From contig CAWJJU010000006.1 in the NCBI GenBank assembly GCA_963843315.1, forward strand, positions 1-64,000: a stretch of 64,000 nt of DNA, read 5' to 3'. Below the pieces are notes generated by a model. That model ran no database searches, had not been told where the DNA came from, and saw nothing but the letters and a program-made list of their open reading frames with translations. The position numbers and the translations under genes were made by a program. The stretch's first letter is position 1. Every line of letters starts with the position of its first letter. Origin of the DNA: JAWVFM01 sp963843315. Lineage in GTDB: Bacteria; Actinomycetota; Thermoleophilia; Solirubrobacterales; 70-9. Positions 36,406 to 46,451 of the stretch are shown in pieces.

Positions 36406-36422
36406 CACCTGACGGCTGGGAG

Positions 36423-36450
36423 CCTGACCTCGCCCGCGGGCGGGGTCAGG
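36423..36450 (+). terminator. 28-base palindrome downstream of the secreted-protein gene
   Basis: The 14-base arms CCTGACCTCGCCCG and CGGGCGGGGTCAGG pair throughout except for one T-G wobble. The palindrome starts 18 bases after the stop. Its ends (CCTGACC/GGTCAGG) resemble those of the GGGGTC repeat family but the centre differs. Confidence 0.6.
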
Positions 36451-36655
36451 CGTCGTGGCCGCGCGACCCCAGCCAGCGAAGGAGGTGGAACAAACCGCCG
36501 CGGTGCCGTGGCGGTTTGACGGTGCCACCGGTCGTCACGCCGCGCGGGATCCAGAGCGGCCTCTCCGGCTTCCTTGGAGGCTGCGACTTCGGCTCGGTCA
36601 TCCAGCGAGTCTCTCACCGTCGCGCCGAAATGCGGGTGTATCGTGGCGGTTGGCG

Positions 36656-37796
36656 GTGGCAGCCCGGGGAAGAAAACGACTTGCGGTGGTGGGTGGCGTG
36701 GCCGGGCTCGCGCTGGTCTTGGCCGCTGCGGCGTTCGGCGCCTTCGGCTTCCGCTCGCCCAAGACGTACGCGGTCAAGGGCGGAAGCGCCTACCCGGTGG
36801 CGATCGCTGACCTGAACAAGGACGGGCGCAAGGACGTCATCGTCGGCAGCGAGGAACACGGGACCATCTCCATCCTCTACGGCAAGAAGGGCGGCTTCAA
36901 GAAGCACGTGGAGGAGCCGGGCGGCTCGTATCCGTTCTGGGTCGAGACCGGCGATCTCAACAAGGACGGCCGCCCCGACATCGTCGTCGCCGACGCCAAC
37001 GAGACGCAGGGGGCGGGAGAGTTCACCGTCCTGCTCGCCAAGCACGGCGGCGGGTTCAAGCACCCCAAGTTCGTGCACACCGCCAACGACCCGTATCAGG
37101 CACAGCTGGCGGACGTAAACGGCGACGGCAAGCTCGATGTCGCGGTCCCCGCCTACGGCGCGGGCAAGCTCCAGATCTTCCATGGCAAGGGCGACGGCAC
37201 GTTCAAGTCCCCTCGAGAACATCCCCGACGGCACCAGTCCGGCCGCCCTGGTGGTGCACGACTTCAACGGCGACGGCAGGCTGGACCTGGCGAGCCTCGA
37301 CAACGACAGCGGCGATGTCTCTGTCTTCCTGGCGAAGCGCCACGGCTTCGCCCACCCGACCACGACCCCAACTGGACCAGGCAGCCCCTACGGGATGGTC
37401 GGAGCAAACTTCGACTCCGACCACCACATGGATCTCGCCGTGACCGACTGTGCGGGGATAGTGTCGAGCGTGTACCTGCTGCACGGCGCTGGGGACGGCA
37501 GCTTCGGGCCGGCGGCTCCATTCCTCGGCGGATTCAGGTCCTGCAGCTATGAGCCCGCCGCTGCCGACCTAAACGGCGATGGCAAAACCGACCTGGTGAC
37601 CCAGTCCGACGATGGGGATGTCTTCGTGCTGTACGGCCGCAAGCATGGCAAGCTCGGCGCCGCGAAACCCTACCCGGCGGTTACCGAGGCCTACTCGACA
37701 GCGGTCGCGAAATTGAACGGCGACAAGCTCCCGGACCTCGCCGTCCCCGACTACCACACCCCGCACGTCGCGATTCTCTACGGCAAGAAGAAGTAG
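36656..37796 (+). pseudogene. Secreted FG-GAP/VCBS repeat protein, one frameshift
   Basis: A second copy of the protein type at 16365-17516. GTG 36656 starts VAARGRKRLAVVGGVAGLAL, a signal-like segment, followed by FG-GAP loops ADLNKDGRKDV, GDLNKDGRPDI and ADVNGDGKLDV. One extra C in the CCCC run at 37208-37211 breaks the frame; the other frame then reads LENIPDGTSPAALVV, HDFNGDGRLDL, ADLNGDGKTDL and AKLNGDKLPDLAVPDYH to the stop at 37796. Joined it is about 379 residues, nearly the same as its paralogue. A TTG at 36650 is an alternative start. It is predicted to be an extracellular beta-propeller with Ca sites. Confidence 0.72.
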
Positions 37797-37805
37797 CCAC
37801 TCCGC

Positions 37806-39191
37806 CTAGCCCGCGCGCGCGGCCAGCCACTCGGCGTGGGCCGCGCCCAGCTCGCCGACCGGCTCGCCCTCCTCGACCAGCTCGCGCATGAGCGCGCCCC
37901 AGGGTGCGGCGGCGCGCACCTGCGAGGCGATCTGGAAGAGCAGGCCCTCCATGCGGCGAAGCAGCAGCGCCTCGGGGGGCAGGGTCATCCGCCGTAGCTG
38001 CTCCACCATCTCGCCGCTGCCCTCCTCGCGCAGCGCCTCGGTGCCCCGCCACAGGTCCTCGGGCGCCAGCCGCAGCGGCTCGTCGGAGTACAGCCACCAC
38101 GAGATCGCGCGCATGTGGCGAATCAGCAGGTCGGGTCGCCAGTCGTCCAGCTCGCCGGGCAGATAGCCGAGCTCGCCCATCCCGCTCATCAGCCCGTCCG
38201 TGTCGCCGTCGCGCACCGCGGCGACGATCCGCGCCTCGCGGCGCAGGTAGTCGGCCGGCAGCCGGCGCACCATGCCGAAGTCGAAGAAGGCGACGCGCCC
38301 GCCCAGGCCCAGCAGATAGTTGCCGGGGTGGGGGTCGCCCAGCGCGAGCCCCATGCCCATGGCCGTGCCGTAGAAGAAGCGGTACACGATCTGCGCGTAG
38401 CGGTCGCGAACCTCGTCGGGCTCCTCGGCGACCTGACGGTGGTCGAGCCCGTCGACCCATTCGGTCACCAGCACGCGGCGCCGGCTGAGCTCCATGTCGA
38501 CGCTGGGGACCTCGACGAAGGGGTGCCCGCGCCAGTAGCGGGCGATGCGGCGATGGGTCGATGCTTCCAGCTCGTAGTCGCACTCCTCGACGATTCGCTC
38601 GCGAAGCTCCTCCATGACGTCGGAGACCTCGAGGCCGGGCATCATCCGTCGCAGCACCGGGGAGAGCATCTTCAGGTTGCGCATGTCGGACTCCACGGCG
38701 TCGGCGATGCCGGGGTACTGGACCTTGATCGCCACCTCGCGCCCTTCCTGGGTGCGCCCGCGGTAGACCTGGCCGATCGAGGCCGCGGCGGCGGGCTCGC
38801 TGCCGATCTCGGCCAGCACCCGGTCGGGCTCGTCGCCCCATTCCTCGGCCATGACCCCGCGCATCTGCTCCCAGGCGACGGCCGGGACGTCGTCGCGAAG
38901 CGAGGCCAGGCGGCTCTGAAGGTAGGCGGCCTGATCGGGATCGAGGCCGGGGAACTCGACGGTGGAGAGAACCTGCCCCGCCTTCATCGCGGCTCCGCGC
39001 ATGACGGCGAGCTGGTCGACCAGCGAGTCGATGGTGGCGACCATGCGGTCGCCGCGGCGACGGCGCTGCTCGTCGTCGGAGCCGCGCGAGTCGAAGCGGT
39101 CGCCGACCCAGCGGGCCGCTCCGCCCGCGGCCACACGGCCGAGTCGCGCGGTGCGGGCGGTCCGTCCCCTGATCGGTCCCTTCTCGTCCAC
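37806..39191 (-). CDS. ABC1/AarF (UbiB-like) atypical kinase
   Basis: A 461-residue protein from GTG 39191. It has the ABC1 KxGQ motif as MKAGQVLSTVEFPGL, the Ala-rich loop EPAAAASIGQVYRGRTQEGR in place of the usual Gly-rich loop, VAIKVQYPGI (Lys), GDPHPGNYLL (catalytic region) and FFDFGMVRRL (DFG). UbiB-like proteins influence quinone/isoprenoid lipid metabolism and may be ATPases rather than kinases. It is transcribed away from the repeat at 39234-39306. Confidence 0.9.
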   Translation of the reverse strand: MDEKGPIRGRTARTARLGRVAAGGAARWVGDRFDSRGSDDEQRRRRGDRMVATIDSLVDQLAVMRGAAMKAGQVLSTVEFPGLDPDQAAYLQSRLASLRDDVPAVAWEQMRGVMAEEWGDEPDRVLAEIGSEPAAAASIGQVYRGRTQEGREVAIKVQYPGIADAVESDMRNLKMLSPVLRRMMPGLEVSDVMEELRERIVEECDYELEASTHRRIARYWRGHPFVEVPSVDMELSRRRVLVTEWVDGLDHRQVAEEPDEVRDRYAQIVYRFFYGTAMGMGLALGDPHPGNYLLGLGGRVAFFDFGMVRRLPADYLRREARIVAAVRDGDTDGLMSGMGELGYLPGELDDWRPDLLIRHMRAISWWLYSDEPLRLAPEDLWRGTEALREEGSGEMVEQLRRMTLPPEALLLRRMEGLLFQIASQVRAAAPWGALMRELVEEGEPVGELGAAHAEWLAARAG

Positions 39192-39233
39192 ACCAAGATT
39201 GTGGCCCAAGCCTCGCGCGGGGACCAGGCCACC

Positions 39234-39306
39234 TGTGACAAGACTGAACCTAAAGGGGTCTGACCCCTTTGTGACGAGAGTGAACCTAAAGGGGTCTGAC
39301 CCCTTT
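39234..39306. repeat. Two tandem 36-base GGGGTC-palindrome units
   Basis: Cores AAAGGGGTCTGACCCCTTT at 39252-39270 and 39288-39306, exactly 36 bases apart. The flanks read TGTGACAAGACTGAACCT in the first copy and GTGACGAGAGTGAACCT in the second. The array lies between the divergent ABC1 kinase and a small hypothetical gene. Confidence 0.85.
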
Positions 39307-39399
39307 CGCCGGGCGGGGGATAGCCCTCGCGTCGGCTCCGCGCAGGCCAGATCGGCGAAGATGCCCCGCCGCACCTGAAACCGAGCGAAAGGAACGCGC

Positions 39400-39837
39400 A
39401 TGACGACCAAGGCCGACTTCACCGAGGAGGAGTGGAAGCTGATCGCGACCGCGCCCACCACCGCGGGCATGGCCGTGGCCCTGTCGGAGCGTGGCGGGTC
39501 CTTCCGCGAGTCGTTCTCGATGGCAAAGGCATACGCCGAGGCGCGCAGCCAGCACGGCGAGTCCCAGCTGCTCGACGAGCTGGTCGGCTCGAAGCCCGAG
39601 ATGGACAAGACCCGCCGGCACTCGGTCGACGAGGCTCGCACCGCCGCGACCGAAGCGCTCACCGGCGCCCTCGCGCTGATCGAGGCGAAGGGCACGCCCG
39701 AGGAGCTGGAGGACTACAAGAAGTTCGTGCGCGGGCTCGCCGAGCGTGTCGCAGCGGCGCACTCCGAGCACGGCCAGGAAGTCAGCCCGGCCGAGGCGCA
39801 GACCCTCGCGCAGATCGACGCGGCGCTCGGAAGCTGA
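39400..39837 (+). CDS. Hypothetical protein of 145 residues
   Basis: ATG 39400 has AAAGGA six to seven bases upstream. The protein is helical and acidic: DFTEEEWKLIATAPTTAGMA, LSERGGSFRESFSMAKAYAE, then TPEELEDYKKFVRGLAERVA. I recognise the pattern from widespread actinobacterial hypothetical proteins (EEW..I..AP..AGMAV), but no function is known. It is soluble with no signal peptide. Confidence 0.75.
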   Translation: MTTKADFTEEEWKLIATAPTTAGMAVALSERGGSFRESFSMAKAYAEARSQHGESQLLDELVGSKPEMDKTRRHSVDEARTAATEALTGALALIEAKGTPEELEDYKKFVRGLAERVAAAHSEHGQEVSPAEAQTLAQIDAALGS

Positions 39838-39915
39838 CGAGGCGCCCCGCTCCCGCGGCGCTACCCAGGTACTCTGCCTGGCGGAGAGAGCAGGCAGACG
39901 GCCAGGAGGTTGCCG

Positions 39916-42039
39916 ATGGTGGGAGAGGTTTCGAGGTTTGGCGTGAGCGTGCAGCGGCTTTGCTGGGTAGCGCTCGCGGTGGCGACCGCAGCACTTGCCC
40001 TGGCGGGCTCCGCATTTGCGAAGGGCACGTCGCCGGCGGGCATCAACTGCCAGCCCTACGCCAAGAAGCCGTGCCTCGTCCCGTTTCCCAACAACCTCTT
40101 CACCTCCAAGGACAAGAAGACCGAGACGGGCCGGCGGCTCGACCTGCCGCAGAAGGCAATGCCCTCCGGCAACAACGGCCGCATCGACGTCGGTCCCTAC
40201 GACATGAACGACGGCTTCGACCCGGGTTCGACGATCATCGTGCGCATCCCGCGAATGGACACGCCGGCCGCCTACGACAAGACCAAGCCCGTGCCGCAGA
40301 ACAACATCGGCCAGTACCTGAAGAAGTCGGCGCCTGTGGTGCTGATCGACGCCAAGACGGGTAAGCGCCAGCCGATTTGGACCGAGCTCGACTCGACCTC
40401 ACCGAGCACGGACACCACGACGCTCCTCATCCATCCCGCGAAGCTGCTGGCCGAGGGGCATACGTTCATCGTCGCGCTGCGCAAGATGAAGAAGGCGAGC
40501 GGCAAGGAGCTGAAGGCGCCGAAGTGGTTCGAGCGCCTTCGCGACGGCAGGAATCTGCCGAAGCGCGAGCGCGGCGACAAGAGCCGCTACAAGTCGATCT
40601 TCAAGACCCTCCGCAAGAAGGCGCACATCAAGCGCTCGAGCCTCTACGAGGCCTGGGACTACACCGTCGCGAGCCGCAAGAGCCTCACGACCACGATGCT
40701 CTCCATCCGCGACGATGCCTTCAAGGACCTGGGCGACACGAATCTGAGCGACGGCGACGTCGCCGGCGATGCGCCGGCATTCGCGGTGACCGACGTCACG
40801 ACCACGGGCCTCGCGCCGGGTATCGCCCGCGAGGTTCAGGGGACGTTCACGGCGCCCTGCTACCTCGACAGCGCCAACTGCGCGCTGGGCGGGAAGTTCT
40901 CGTACTCCGGCGGCACCTATCCGCATCCGCATCAGAACGGCACCACGACCGTGCACTTCAGCTGCGCGATCCCGACCTCGGCCGACACCACACCCGGTCG
41001 CGGGATGGTCTACGGCCACGGTCTCTTCGGCGAGGACACCCAGGCCGTTGACAACGGCGGTGGCGAGGGCGTCTCGCCCCTCGACGCGAACTACAACTTC
41101 GTCAGCTGCGGCACCGAGTTCTGGGGCCTTGCAGACGACTCGAGCGGTGCCCCGGGCACCGAGAGCGACTTGGGCTACGACCTTGGAGTGCTCGGCGACC
41201 TCTCCCAGTTCCCGACGATCGGCGATCGCTTCCAGCAGGCGTACGTCAACCAGCTGCTCCTGGGCCGGCTCATGCGCAGCCCGGACGGATTCGTCGACGA
41301 CGACAACTTCCAGAACGGCAGCAATCAGCCGGTCATCGACACCAGCCAGCTCTACTACTACGGCAACTCGCAGGGCGGCATCCAGGGCGGCGGTTACACG
41401 GCGCTGTCCCCCGACATCAGCCGCTCGGTGCTCGGCGTCCCGGGCCTCGACTACGGCGGGCTGCTGCTGCAGCGCTCGAGCGACTTCGCGCCCTTCGAGC
41501 CGATCATCCAGGCGAGCTACACCGACCACTCGCAGTACTCGCTGATCCTCGACCTGCTCCAGCAGCTGTGGGACAAGGGCGAGGCGGAGGCCTACGCCCA
41601 GCACATGACTAACAAGCCGCTGCCGAACACGCCCTCGCACAAGGTGCTCATGCACGTCGCCTACGGCGACCACCAGGTGAGCATGTATTCCGCGATGGTC
41701 GAGGCGCGGACGATCGGAGCGCGCGGGTACGAGCCCAACGGCACCGCCCTCGACCCGGCCCGCTCCGCTCACGACGGGAATCTGTTCTACGGGATCAAGC
41801 CGATCTCGAGCTTCCCGTTCGGCGGATCGGGAGTGGCTATCTGGGACGACGGGCCTGGTGCTGTGCCCGAGCCCCCGTACGGCAACGTGCCACCGACGAC
41901 CGGTCCCGACCCGCACAGCCACCCGCGCAAGACCGCGGCGGCGCAGCTGCAGATCGCAACGTTCCTCAACAACGCGACAGGGACGATCACGGACCAGTGC
42001 GGTGACGCGCCCTGCCACACGGACTTCTTCACTCCGTAA
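39916..42039 (+). CDS. Large secreted alpha/beta-hydrolase-like protein
   Basis: A 707-residue protein. The ATG at 39916 is chosen because GGAGG (39905-39909) lies six bases upstream, whereas the in-frame TTG at 39910 abuts it. A signal peptide (LCWVALAVATAALALAGSAF) leads into a Cys-containing N-terminal domain (SPAGINCQPYAKKPCLVPFP). In the C-terminal half, YYYGNSQGGIQGGGY is a serine-hydrolase elbow (Ser485), and AYGDHQVSMYSA offers the late His. VYGHGLFGE and DQCGDAPCHTDFF suggest further secreted-lipase features. The substrate is unknown; a secreted lipase, esterase or peptidase is likely. Confidence 0.75.
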   Translation: MVGEVSRFGVSVQRLCWVALAVATAALALAGSAFAKGTSPAGINCQPYAKKPCLVPFPNNLFTSKDKKTETGRRLDLPQKAMPSGNNGRIDVGPYDMNDGFDPGSTIIVRIPRMDTPAAYDKTKPVPQNNIGQYLKKSAPVVLIDAKTGKRQPIWTELDSTSPSTDTTTLLIHPAKLLAEGHTFIVALRKMKKASGKELKAPKWFERLRDGRNLPKRERGDKSRYKSIFKTLRKKAHIKRSSLYEAWDYTVASRKSLTTTMLSIRDDAFKDLGDTNLSDGDVAGDAPAFAVTDVTTTGLAPGIAREVQGTFTAPCYLDSANCALGGKFSYSGGTYPHPHQNGTTTVHFSCAIPTSADTTPGRGMVYGHGLFGEDTQAVDNGGGEGVSPLDANYNFVSCGTEFWGLADDSSGAPGTESDLGYDLGVLGDLSQFPTIGDRFQQAYVNQLLLGRLMRSPDGFVDDDNFQNGSNQPVIDTSQLYYYGNSQGGIQGGGYTALSPDISRSVLGVPGLDYGGLLLQRSSDFAPFEPIIQASYTDHSQYSLILDLLQQLWDKGEAEAYAQHMTNKPLPNTPSHKVLMHVAYGDHQVSMYSAMVEARTIGARGYEPNGTALDPARSAHDGNLFYGIKPISSFPFGGSGVAIWDDGPGAVPEPPYGNVPPTTGPDPHSHPRKTAAAQLQIATFLNNATGTITDQCGDAPCHTDFFTP

Positions 42040-42121
42040 CCGAGAGAAGAGTTGCGCTCCGCTTTACCCGCCGGGGCTATAGATTCGAGCCCTCGGGCAA
42101 CGGATCACGGAGGTGAAGCTG

Positions 42122-42295
42122 GTGGAAGCGGAATTCGAGTTCGACGATCAGCCCTCGGAGGCCACGCAGTGGGCCGAGGAGGCGACCGAGGACGACGAGG
42201 AGTTCGCCGCGCTTGCGGACGATGACCTCGACGAGCTCGAGGACTTCGACGACAACGAGTTCGCGGGCCCCGAGGACGGCGAGCCGAGCCTCTAG
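42122..42295 (+). CDS. Small highly acidic protein
   Basis: A 57-residue protein from GTG 42122, which fits the GGAGG at 42109-42113 better than the GTG at 42113. More than a third of residues are Asp/Glu (EEFAALADDDLDELEDFDDN), with no hydrophobic segment. Its stop shares CTAG (42292-42295) with the convergent cupin gene. Not recognised; possibly a charge-masking or partner-binding peptide (inference). Confidence 0.5.
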   Translation: MEAEFEFDDQPSEATQWAEEATEDDEEFAALADDDLDELEDFDDNEFAGPEDGEPSL

Positions 42296-42768
42296 AGCTC
42301 GCCCTCCCAGTAGTCGGGCTCGGGGTCGGGCCTGTGGAACAGGGTCTGGTCCGGCGAGTCATCGCGCGTCGGCCAGACGCCGATCTTGTCGCTGTCGGGG
42401 TAGACGGCGACCTGCGGGTGGTCCGTGGTCGAGATGAACAGGAACCGCGCGGTCTCCGAGCCCGCGGCGGTCACCCGGTGGGCGCCCTCCGGGCCCTCGG
42501 GAAAGCAGAGGATGTCTCCCGCGCGCATCGCGACCTCGCCGTCGGGAACCCGCACGGTCAGCTCGCCGCGAAGCAGCAGCAGCCACTCCTCGGTTCCGTA
42601 CTCGTAGTGGTAGGGGCAGTTGGAGTTGCCGGGCTCCATCTCGTAGAGCCGGGCGGTCATCCGCCTCGTGCCCAGCTCGTCGGTGAAGCGCAGGTCGGGG
42701 GCGACGAAGCCCTCCGGGTCGTCGGGGCTTGCGGGGATCAGGGCGTCGAGCAGGTTGAAGGCCTTCAT
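42292..42768 (-). CDS. Cupin-domain protein
   Basis: A 158-residue single cupin. Motif 1 is NCPYHYEYGTEEWLLLLRGE with the metal-binding His and Glu residues; motif 2 is PEGPEGAHRVTAAG with the fourth ligand His. VPDGEVAMRAGDILCFPEGP matches the strand order. It probably binds a divalent metal and either isomerises or senses a small molecule. No operon partner indicates a substrate. Confidence 0.85.
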   Translation of the reverse strand: MKAFNLLDALIPASPDDPEGFVAPDLRFTDELGTRRMTARLYEMEPGNSNCPYHYEYGTEEWLLLLRGELTVRVPDGEVAMRAGDILCFPEGPEGAHRVTAAGSETARFLFISTTDHPQVAVYPDSDKIGVWPTRDDSPDQTLFHRPDPEPDYWEGEL

Positions 42769-42806
42769 GCCCCGGACGCTACCCGCCCCGGGCTATCGTG
42801 CACCGG

Positions 42807-43260
42807 GTGAGCGAGACGAGCGTGCGGCCGGCGACCCAGGCCGACATCCCGGAGATCCTGCCCCTTTACCGCGGCTACGCGGAGTTCTACGAGAGCAAGC
42901 CCGCCCGACGCCGGGCTCGAGGCACTGTGCCGCGCGGTGATCGCCGACCCGTCGGCCGGCGCGATCCTCTGCGGCTGCGACGCCGAGGGGCGGGTGGTCG
43001 GCTTCGCGACGCTGAACTGGAAGTGGTCGAGCCTGCACGGCTCGATGATCGGCTTTCTCGACGACCTGTTCGTCGATCCGGCCTCGCGGGGCTCCGGCCT
43101 GGCCGACGCGCTGATCGGCGCGTGCGCGGACCTCGCCCGCGGGCGCGGCCTGCCGGCCCTTCAATGGCTGACCATGCCCGACAACGCGCGGGCGCGGAGG
43201 GTCTACGACCGCGTCGGCGGCATGGGGGAGGCGCTCGTGGAGTACGAGCTGCGGCTCTAG
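42807..43260 (+). pseudogene. GNAT-family N-acetyltransferase, one frameshift
   Basis: GTG 42807 starts VSETSVRPATQADIPEILPL, the usual GNAT N-terminus. One indel at about 42899 breaks the frame; the continuation reads DAGLEALCRAVIADPSAGAI, GFLDDLFVDPASRGSGLADA (acetyl-CoA site R-G-x-G-x-A) and NARARRVYDRVGG to the stop at 43260. The whole gene is about 151 residues. The stop shares CTAG with the convergent Ppx/GppA-like gene. The substrate is unknown. Confidence 0.7.
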
Positions 43261-44218
43261 CTCGCCGGCGCGGGAGTGGCGGCGGCCTCGAGCGCGGCTC
43301 CGTAGAGGATGTCGTGCTCGGAGACCTCGATCCGCTCGAGGCCGAACGCGCGCATGACGGCGATCAAAATCACCGTGCCCGCGACGATCGTCGGGGCCCT
43401 GCCCGTGTGGAGGCCTGTGACCTTCTGGCGCTCGGCCAGGGGCATGGTCGAAAGCCGCGAGCACATGCGCTGCACGGCGCCAAGGCTCAGCTGGTAGCCG
43501 TGGACCAGCTCGGGGTCGTAGGGGTCGAGCTGCTGCTCGATCGCCGCCAGCGAGGTGGGGGTCCCGGCCACCGCGATCCCGTGCGCGGCGCTGGAGAGGG
43601 TCTGCCCCTCGAGCGCCTCGCCGATCTGCTCGCGCACGTCGGCGGCGAGGTCCTCGAGCGCGCCCGGAGCGGGCGGGTCCACCCTGAGGTAGCGCTCGGT
43701 GTGACGCACCACGCCCACCTGAAGCGACGCGTAGAAGGACACCTGGCCGCCCGCTCCGACGATGAGCTCCGTCGAGCCGCCGCCGATGTCGACCACCAGC
43801 GACTCCTGGCCCCGCTCGCGACCGAGCGTCGCGCCGGTGTAGGTGAGCCGGGCCTCGTCGTCGCCGCCCAGGATGCGCGCGTTCAGCGCGAAGCGCTCGC
43901 GCAGCTCGGCCGTGAACGCGGATGAGTTGGAGGCGTCGCGGACGGCGCTCGTCGCGATCGCGGTGACGCGCTCGAGCCCATGTCCTCGTAGATCGAGATG
44001 TAGCCGGCGACGGTGTCGCAGACCTCCTCGATGGCCTCGGCGGCGAGCTGCCCGGCGCTGTCCACGCCCCGGCCCAGGCGGGTCACGGTGGAGCGCCGCT
44101 CGATCTCGCCGACGCTCTCCCCGGCAACGTCGGCAACCAGCAGGCGCGTGGAGTTCGTCCCCATGTCGACGACCGCAACCCGTGTCGAAGCGCCGGCCTC
44201 CGCGTTCTCTGACTCCAT
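43257..44218 (-). pseudogene. Ppx/GppA-type exopolyphosphatase, one frameshift
   Basis: ATG 44218 starts with TRVAVVDMGTNSTRLLVADV, the phosphate-1 loop of the ASKHA-fold Ppx/GppA family. A single-base indel near 43982 separates it from VTAIATSAVRDASN (adenosine motif region), SLVVDIGGGSTELI (phosphate-2 loop) and the C-terminal PTIVAGTVILIAVM. Total length is about 320 residues, as for short actinobacterial Ppx1/Ppx2 proteins. It would release phosphate from polyphosphate or hydrolyse pppGpp to ppGpp. The catalytic Glu region SPDESG-like motif was not resolved. Confidence 0.78.
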
Positions 44219-44542
44219 CGACGCATCCTATTTGCGGACTTTGCGGATTGATCTGCGCCGTCTTGGGTTGAAAGCGCAGGGGCGGGGGTAGCGCCACCGA
44301 ATCGATCACTCCCGCGAAAGCGCACAGGCCCAAGGTCCCGGAGATGAAGACCTCGACCAGAGCGTCGAGGCCGACGACGAGACCTCAGGCGTGGACGCGC
44401 CAAGCGAAGAACAGGAGAGCGGCCCCGGCTCCGACGAGCCACCCGAGGATCCGGGGCACGCGACTCAGGACGATTCGGCGCGGTCCGGCGGGTAACTGAC
44501 CCGCCGGGCCTCTCGTCGATCCGGCCTCCGGATGGCCCGGGC
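44219..44542. other. Spacer of about 320 bases with a strong hairpin
   Basis: No convincing gene. A very short hydrophobic minus-strand frame (LGWLVGAGAALLFFAW, about 44380-44465) lacks a good start and family support. The region contains the hairpin described separately (44485-44507). It must also hold the promoter of the Ppx/GppA gene on its left side. Confidence 0.35.
44485..44507 (-). terminator. Terminator of the small membrane-protein gene
   Basis: A perfect 9-bp stem, CCGGCGGGT (44485-44493) with ACCCGCCGG (44499-44507), and loop AACTG. It lies 36 bases beyond the stop of the minus-strand small membrane-protein gene. No T-run is present. Confidence 0.65.
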
Positions 44543-44827
44543 CTAGGTGTCGGGGTCGATGCGTTCGGCCTCGGCCAGCTCCGCGCTGGCATAGGCGAGG
44601 CGGCGCGCGGCGACGATGCGGCGCTCTTCGGCCTCGGCAGCCTGCTCCAGCGCGGCGTCGTGCTCGCGCTCGGCGCGTTCGAAGTGCATGGCTCCGACCT
44701 CGCGGAGCTCGCTGGCCCTGACGCGCTCGACGGCCTTGATCCGGTCGCGCCCCCGCATCGAGAGGGCGACGATGGCGGCGACGAACAGCGCGGTGACGGC
44801 GATGACGATGACGTCCACGGTGCTCAC
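44543..44827 (-). CDS. Small membrane-anchored charged-helix protein
   Basis: A 94-residue protein from GTG 44827: an N-terminal transmembrane helix (VDVIVIAVTALFVAAIVALS) followed by a coiled-coil-like cytoplasmic tail rich in Glu, Arg and Ala (RASELREVGAMHFERAEREH, ALEQAAEAEERRIVAARRLA). It has the same architecture as the frameshifted protein at 25118-25481 and starts with MST followed by a V/I-rich helix in both. Function is unknown; such proteins may scaffold or sense at the membrane. Confidence 0.65.
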   Translation of the reverse strand: MSTVDVIVIAVTALFVAAIVALSMRGRDRIKAVERVRASELREVGAMHFERAEREHDAALEQAAEAEERRIVAARRLAYASAELAEAERIDPDT

Positions 44828-45031
44828 GAAGACCTGGCTACCCGGCTCGTTGGATCTCTAACGCCGGACCCGCCGGGTGCCCGAGCGCCGCTCGGACCCG
44901 TGCCTCGCGGCCTGCTCGTCGTGGCGGGCGGCTGCCGCGCCCTCACGACGCCGGTGCCGCGGTCTTCTACGGACGCGAATTCAGCGCCAATTGCCGTTTC
45001 GGGATCGCGAGGCCGGGCGTAGGTTTGATCC

Positions 45032-46445
45032 ATGGCCGATCAAGTCACCGCCCTGGATGCCACGTTCCTCGAGTTGGAGGAGGCCGACGAGAGCGCCCAC
45101 ATGCACATCGGCGGCGTGATGATCTTCGAGCCGCCCCCGGGCGGCGCCCCGCCCCCGCTGGAGCGCGTGCGGGCGGAGGTTCTCGAGCGCCTGGGCGGCA
45201 TGCCGCGCTATCGCGCGCGCCTGTCGGAGGCGCACACCGGTGGCCTGCGCTGGCCCGAGTGGGTGCCCGACGAGCGCTTCGACATCAACCGCCACGTCTT
45301 CGCCGCGGGCCTTCCCGAGCCGCGCGGGGAGGCCGAGCTGCTCGACTGGGCCGGCGACTACTTCTCGCAGCGGCTCGAGCGCTCGCGGCCCCTCTGGGAG
45401 GTCGTGGTGATCGAGCTGGGCGACGGCCGCTGGGCGATGGTCACCAAGACGCACCACAGCATGGTCGACGGCGTCGGCTCGGTCGAGCTGGCGCACACGC
45501 TTCTGGACGACTCGCCCGAGGGCAGCACGCACGCCCCGTCCGCCCCGCGCCGGCCCAGGCGGCCGCAGCCGCAGAGCTCCCTGCCCGGAACCCTCGCGCG
45601 CGGCGCCTACTCGGCCGCCCGCGGCGTCGCCGGTGCGGCGCTGCACCCGCGCGAGACGGCCACCCGCTCCCGGGCGCTCGCGGAGCTGCTGATCCGTGAC
45701 GAGGTGATCGCCGCCCCGCACACCAGCCTCAACGAGCCGATCGGAACCCGCCGGAGCCTCGCCGTCCTCGAGGTTCCCATCGACACGATCCGCGAGATCC
45801 GCGGGTCGCTGGGCGGAACGCTGAACGACGTCGTCCTCGCCGCCACGGCGGGCGGCCTTCGCGACCTGCTCATCGCCCGCGGCGAGATGCCGCCGGAAGC
45901 GGGCCTGCGGGCGATGGTCCCGGTGAACCTCCGCACGGCTCGCGAGCACCTCTCGCTGGGCAACAAGATCACCTCGCTCTTCGTGAGCCTCCACGTCGCC
46001 GAGCCCGATCCGGCCACGCGCTTTCGCCGCCAGGTGGCTCACGACTCGAGCCTGAAGTCGAGCGGCCAGGGGCTTGGCTCGAAGACGATGATCGACATCG
46101 CCGCCGCGGCGCCTCCCGTGCTGCACACCTTCCTGGCCCGCGGCCTGTTCGCAAGCCGGCTGTTCAACGTGACGGTCACCAACGTGCCCGGGCCGGCCAT
46201 CCCGCTGTATGCCTACTCGTCTCACCTGGTTTCGGTGTGGCCGCTGGTGCCGCTGGCCGCAAGCCACGCCATCGGCGCTGGCGGTGTTCAGCTACGACGG
46301 CAAGCTGTTCTTCTGCTTCAACGTCGACCGCGACTCGGTGCCGGACCTGCCGATCCTCACCGAGGGCATGAGGATCGCGTTCGACGAGCTGCTGGAGCTC
46401 GCGCGGGAAGGGGAGCCGGCAGACGCGGCGCTGGCCCCCGGCTGA
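45032..46445 (+). pseudogene. Wax ester synthase/diacylglycerol acyltransferase, frameshifted near the end
   Basis: The main frame has the catalytic HHSMVDG (His141, His142, Asp146), the N-terminal LDATFLELEEADESAHMHIG and the second block NVTVTNVPGPAIPLYAYSSH. It runs on to 46474 in a frame that turns Arg-rich after about 46280. One indel there restores FSYDGKLFFCFNVDRDSVPD and the normal C-terminus ending at TGA 46443-46445. The family makes wax esters or triacylglycerol from acyl-CoA. It is the second of two such enzymes in the window; with its catalytic half intact it may be functional if the indel is a sequencing error. Confidence 0.78.
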
Positions 46446-46451
46446 GCGCCG

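Noticed and set aside
36423..36450. Palindrome as another copy of the GGGGTC repeat
   Set aside because: Only the outer CCTGACC/GGTCAGG resembles it; the centre is different and the flanks are missing.
31396..39306. CRISPR-like 36-base repeats
   Set aside because: The 36-base units lie in tandem without unique spacers, contain a palindrome and are scattered among genes; there are no cas genes.
44380..44470. Tiny hydrophobic peptide in the spacer
   Set aside because: No start codon with ribosome site, and the neighbouring sequence gives no support.
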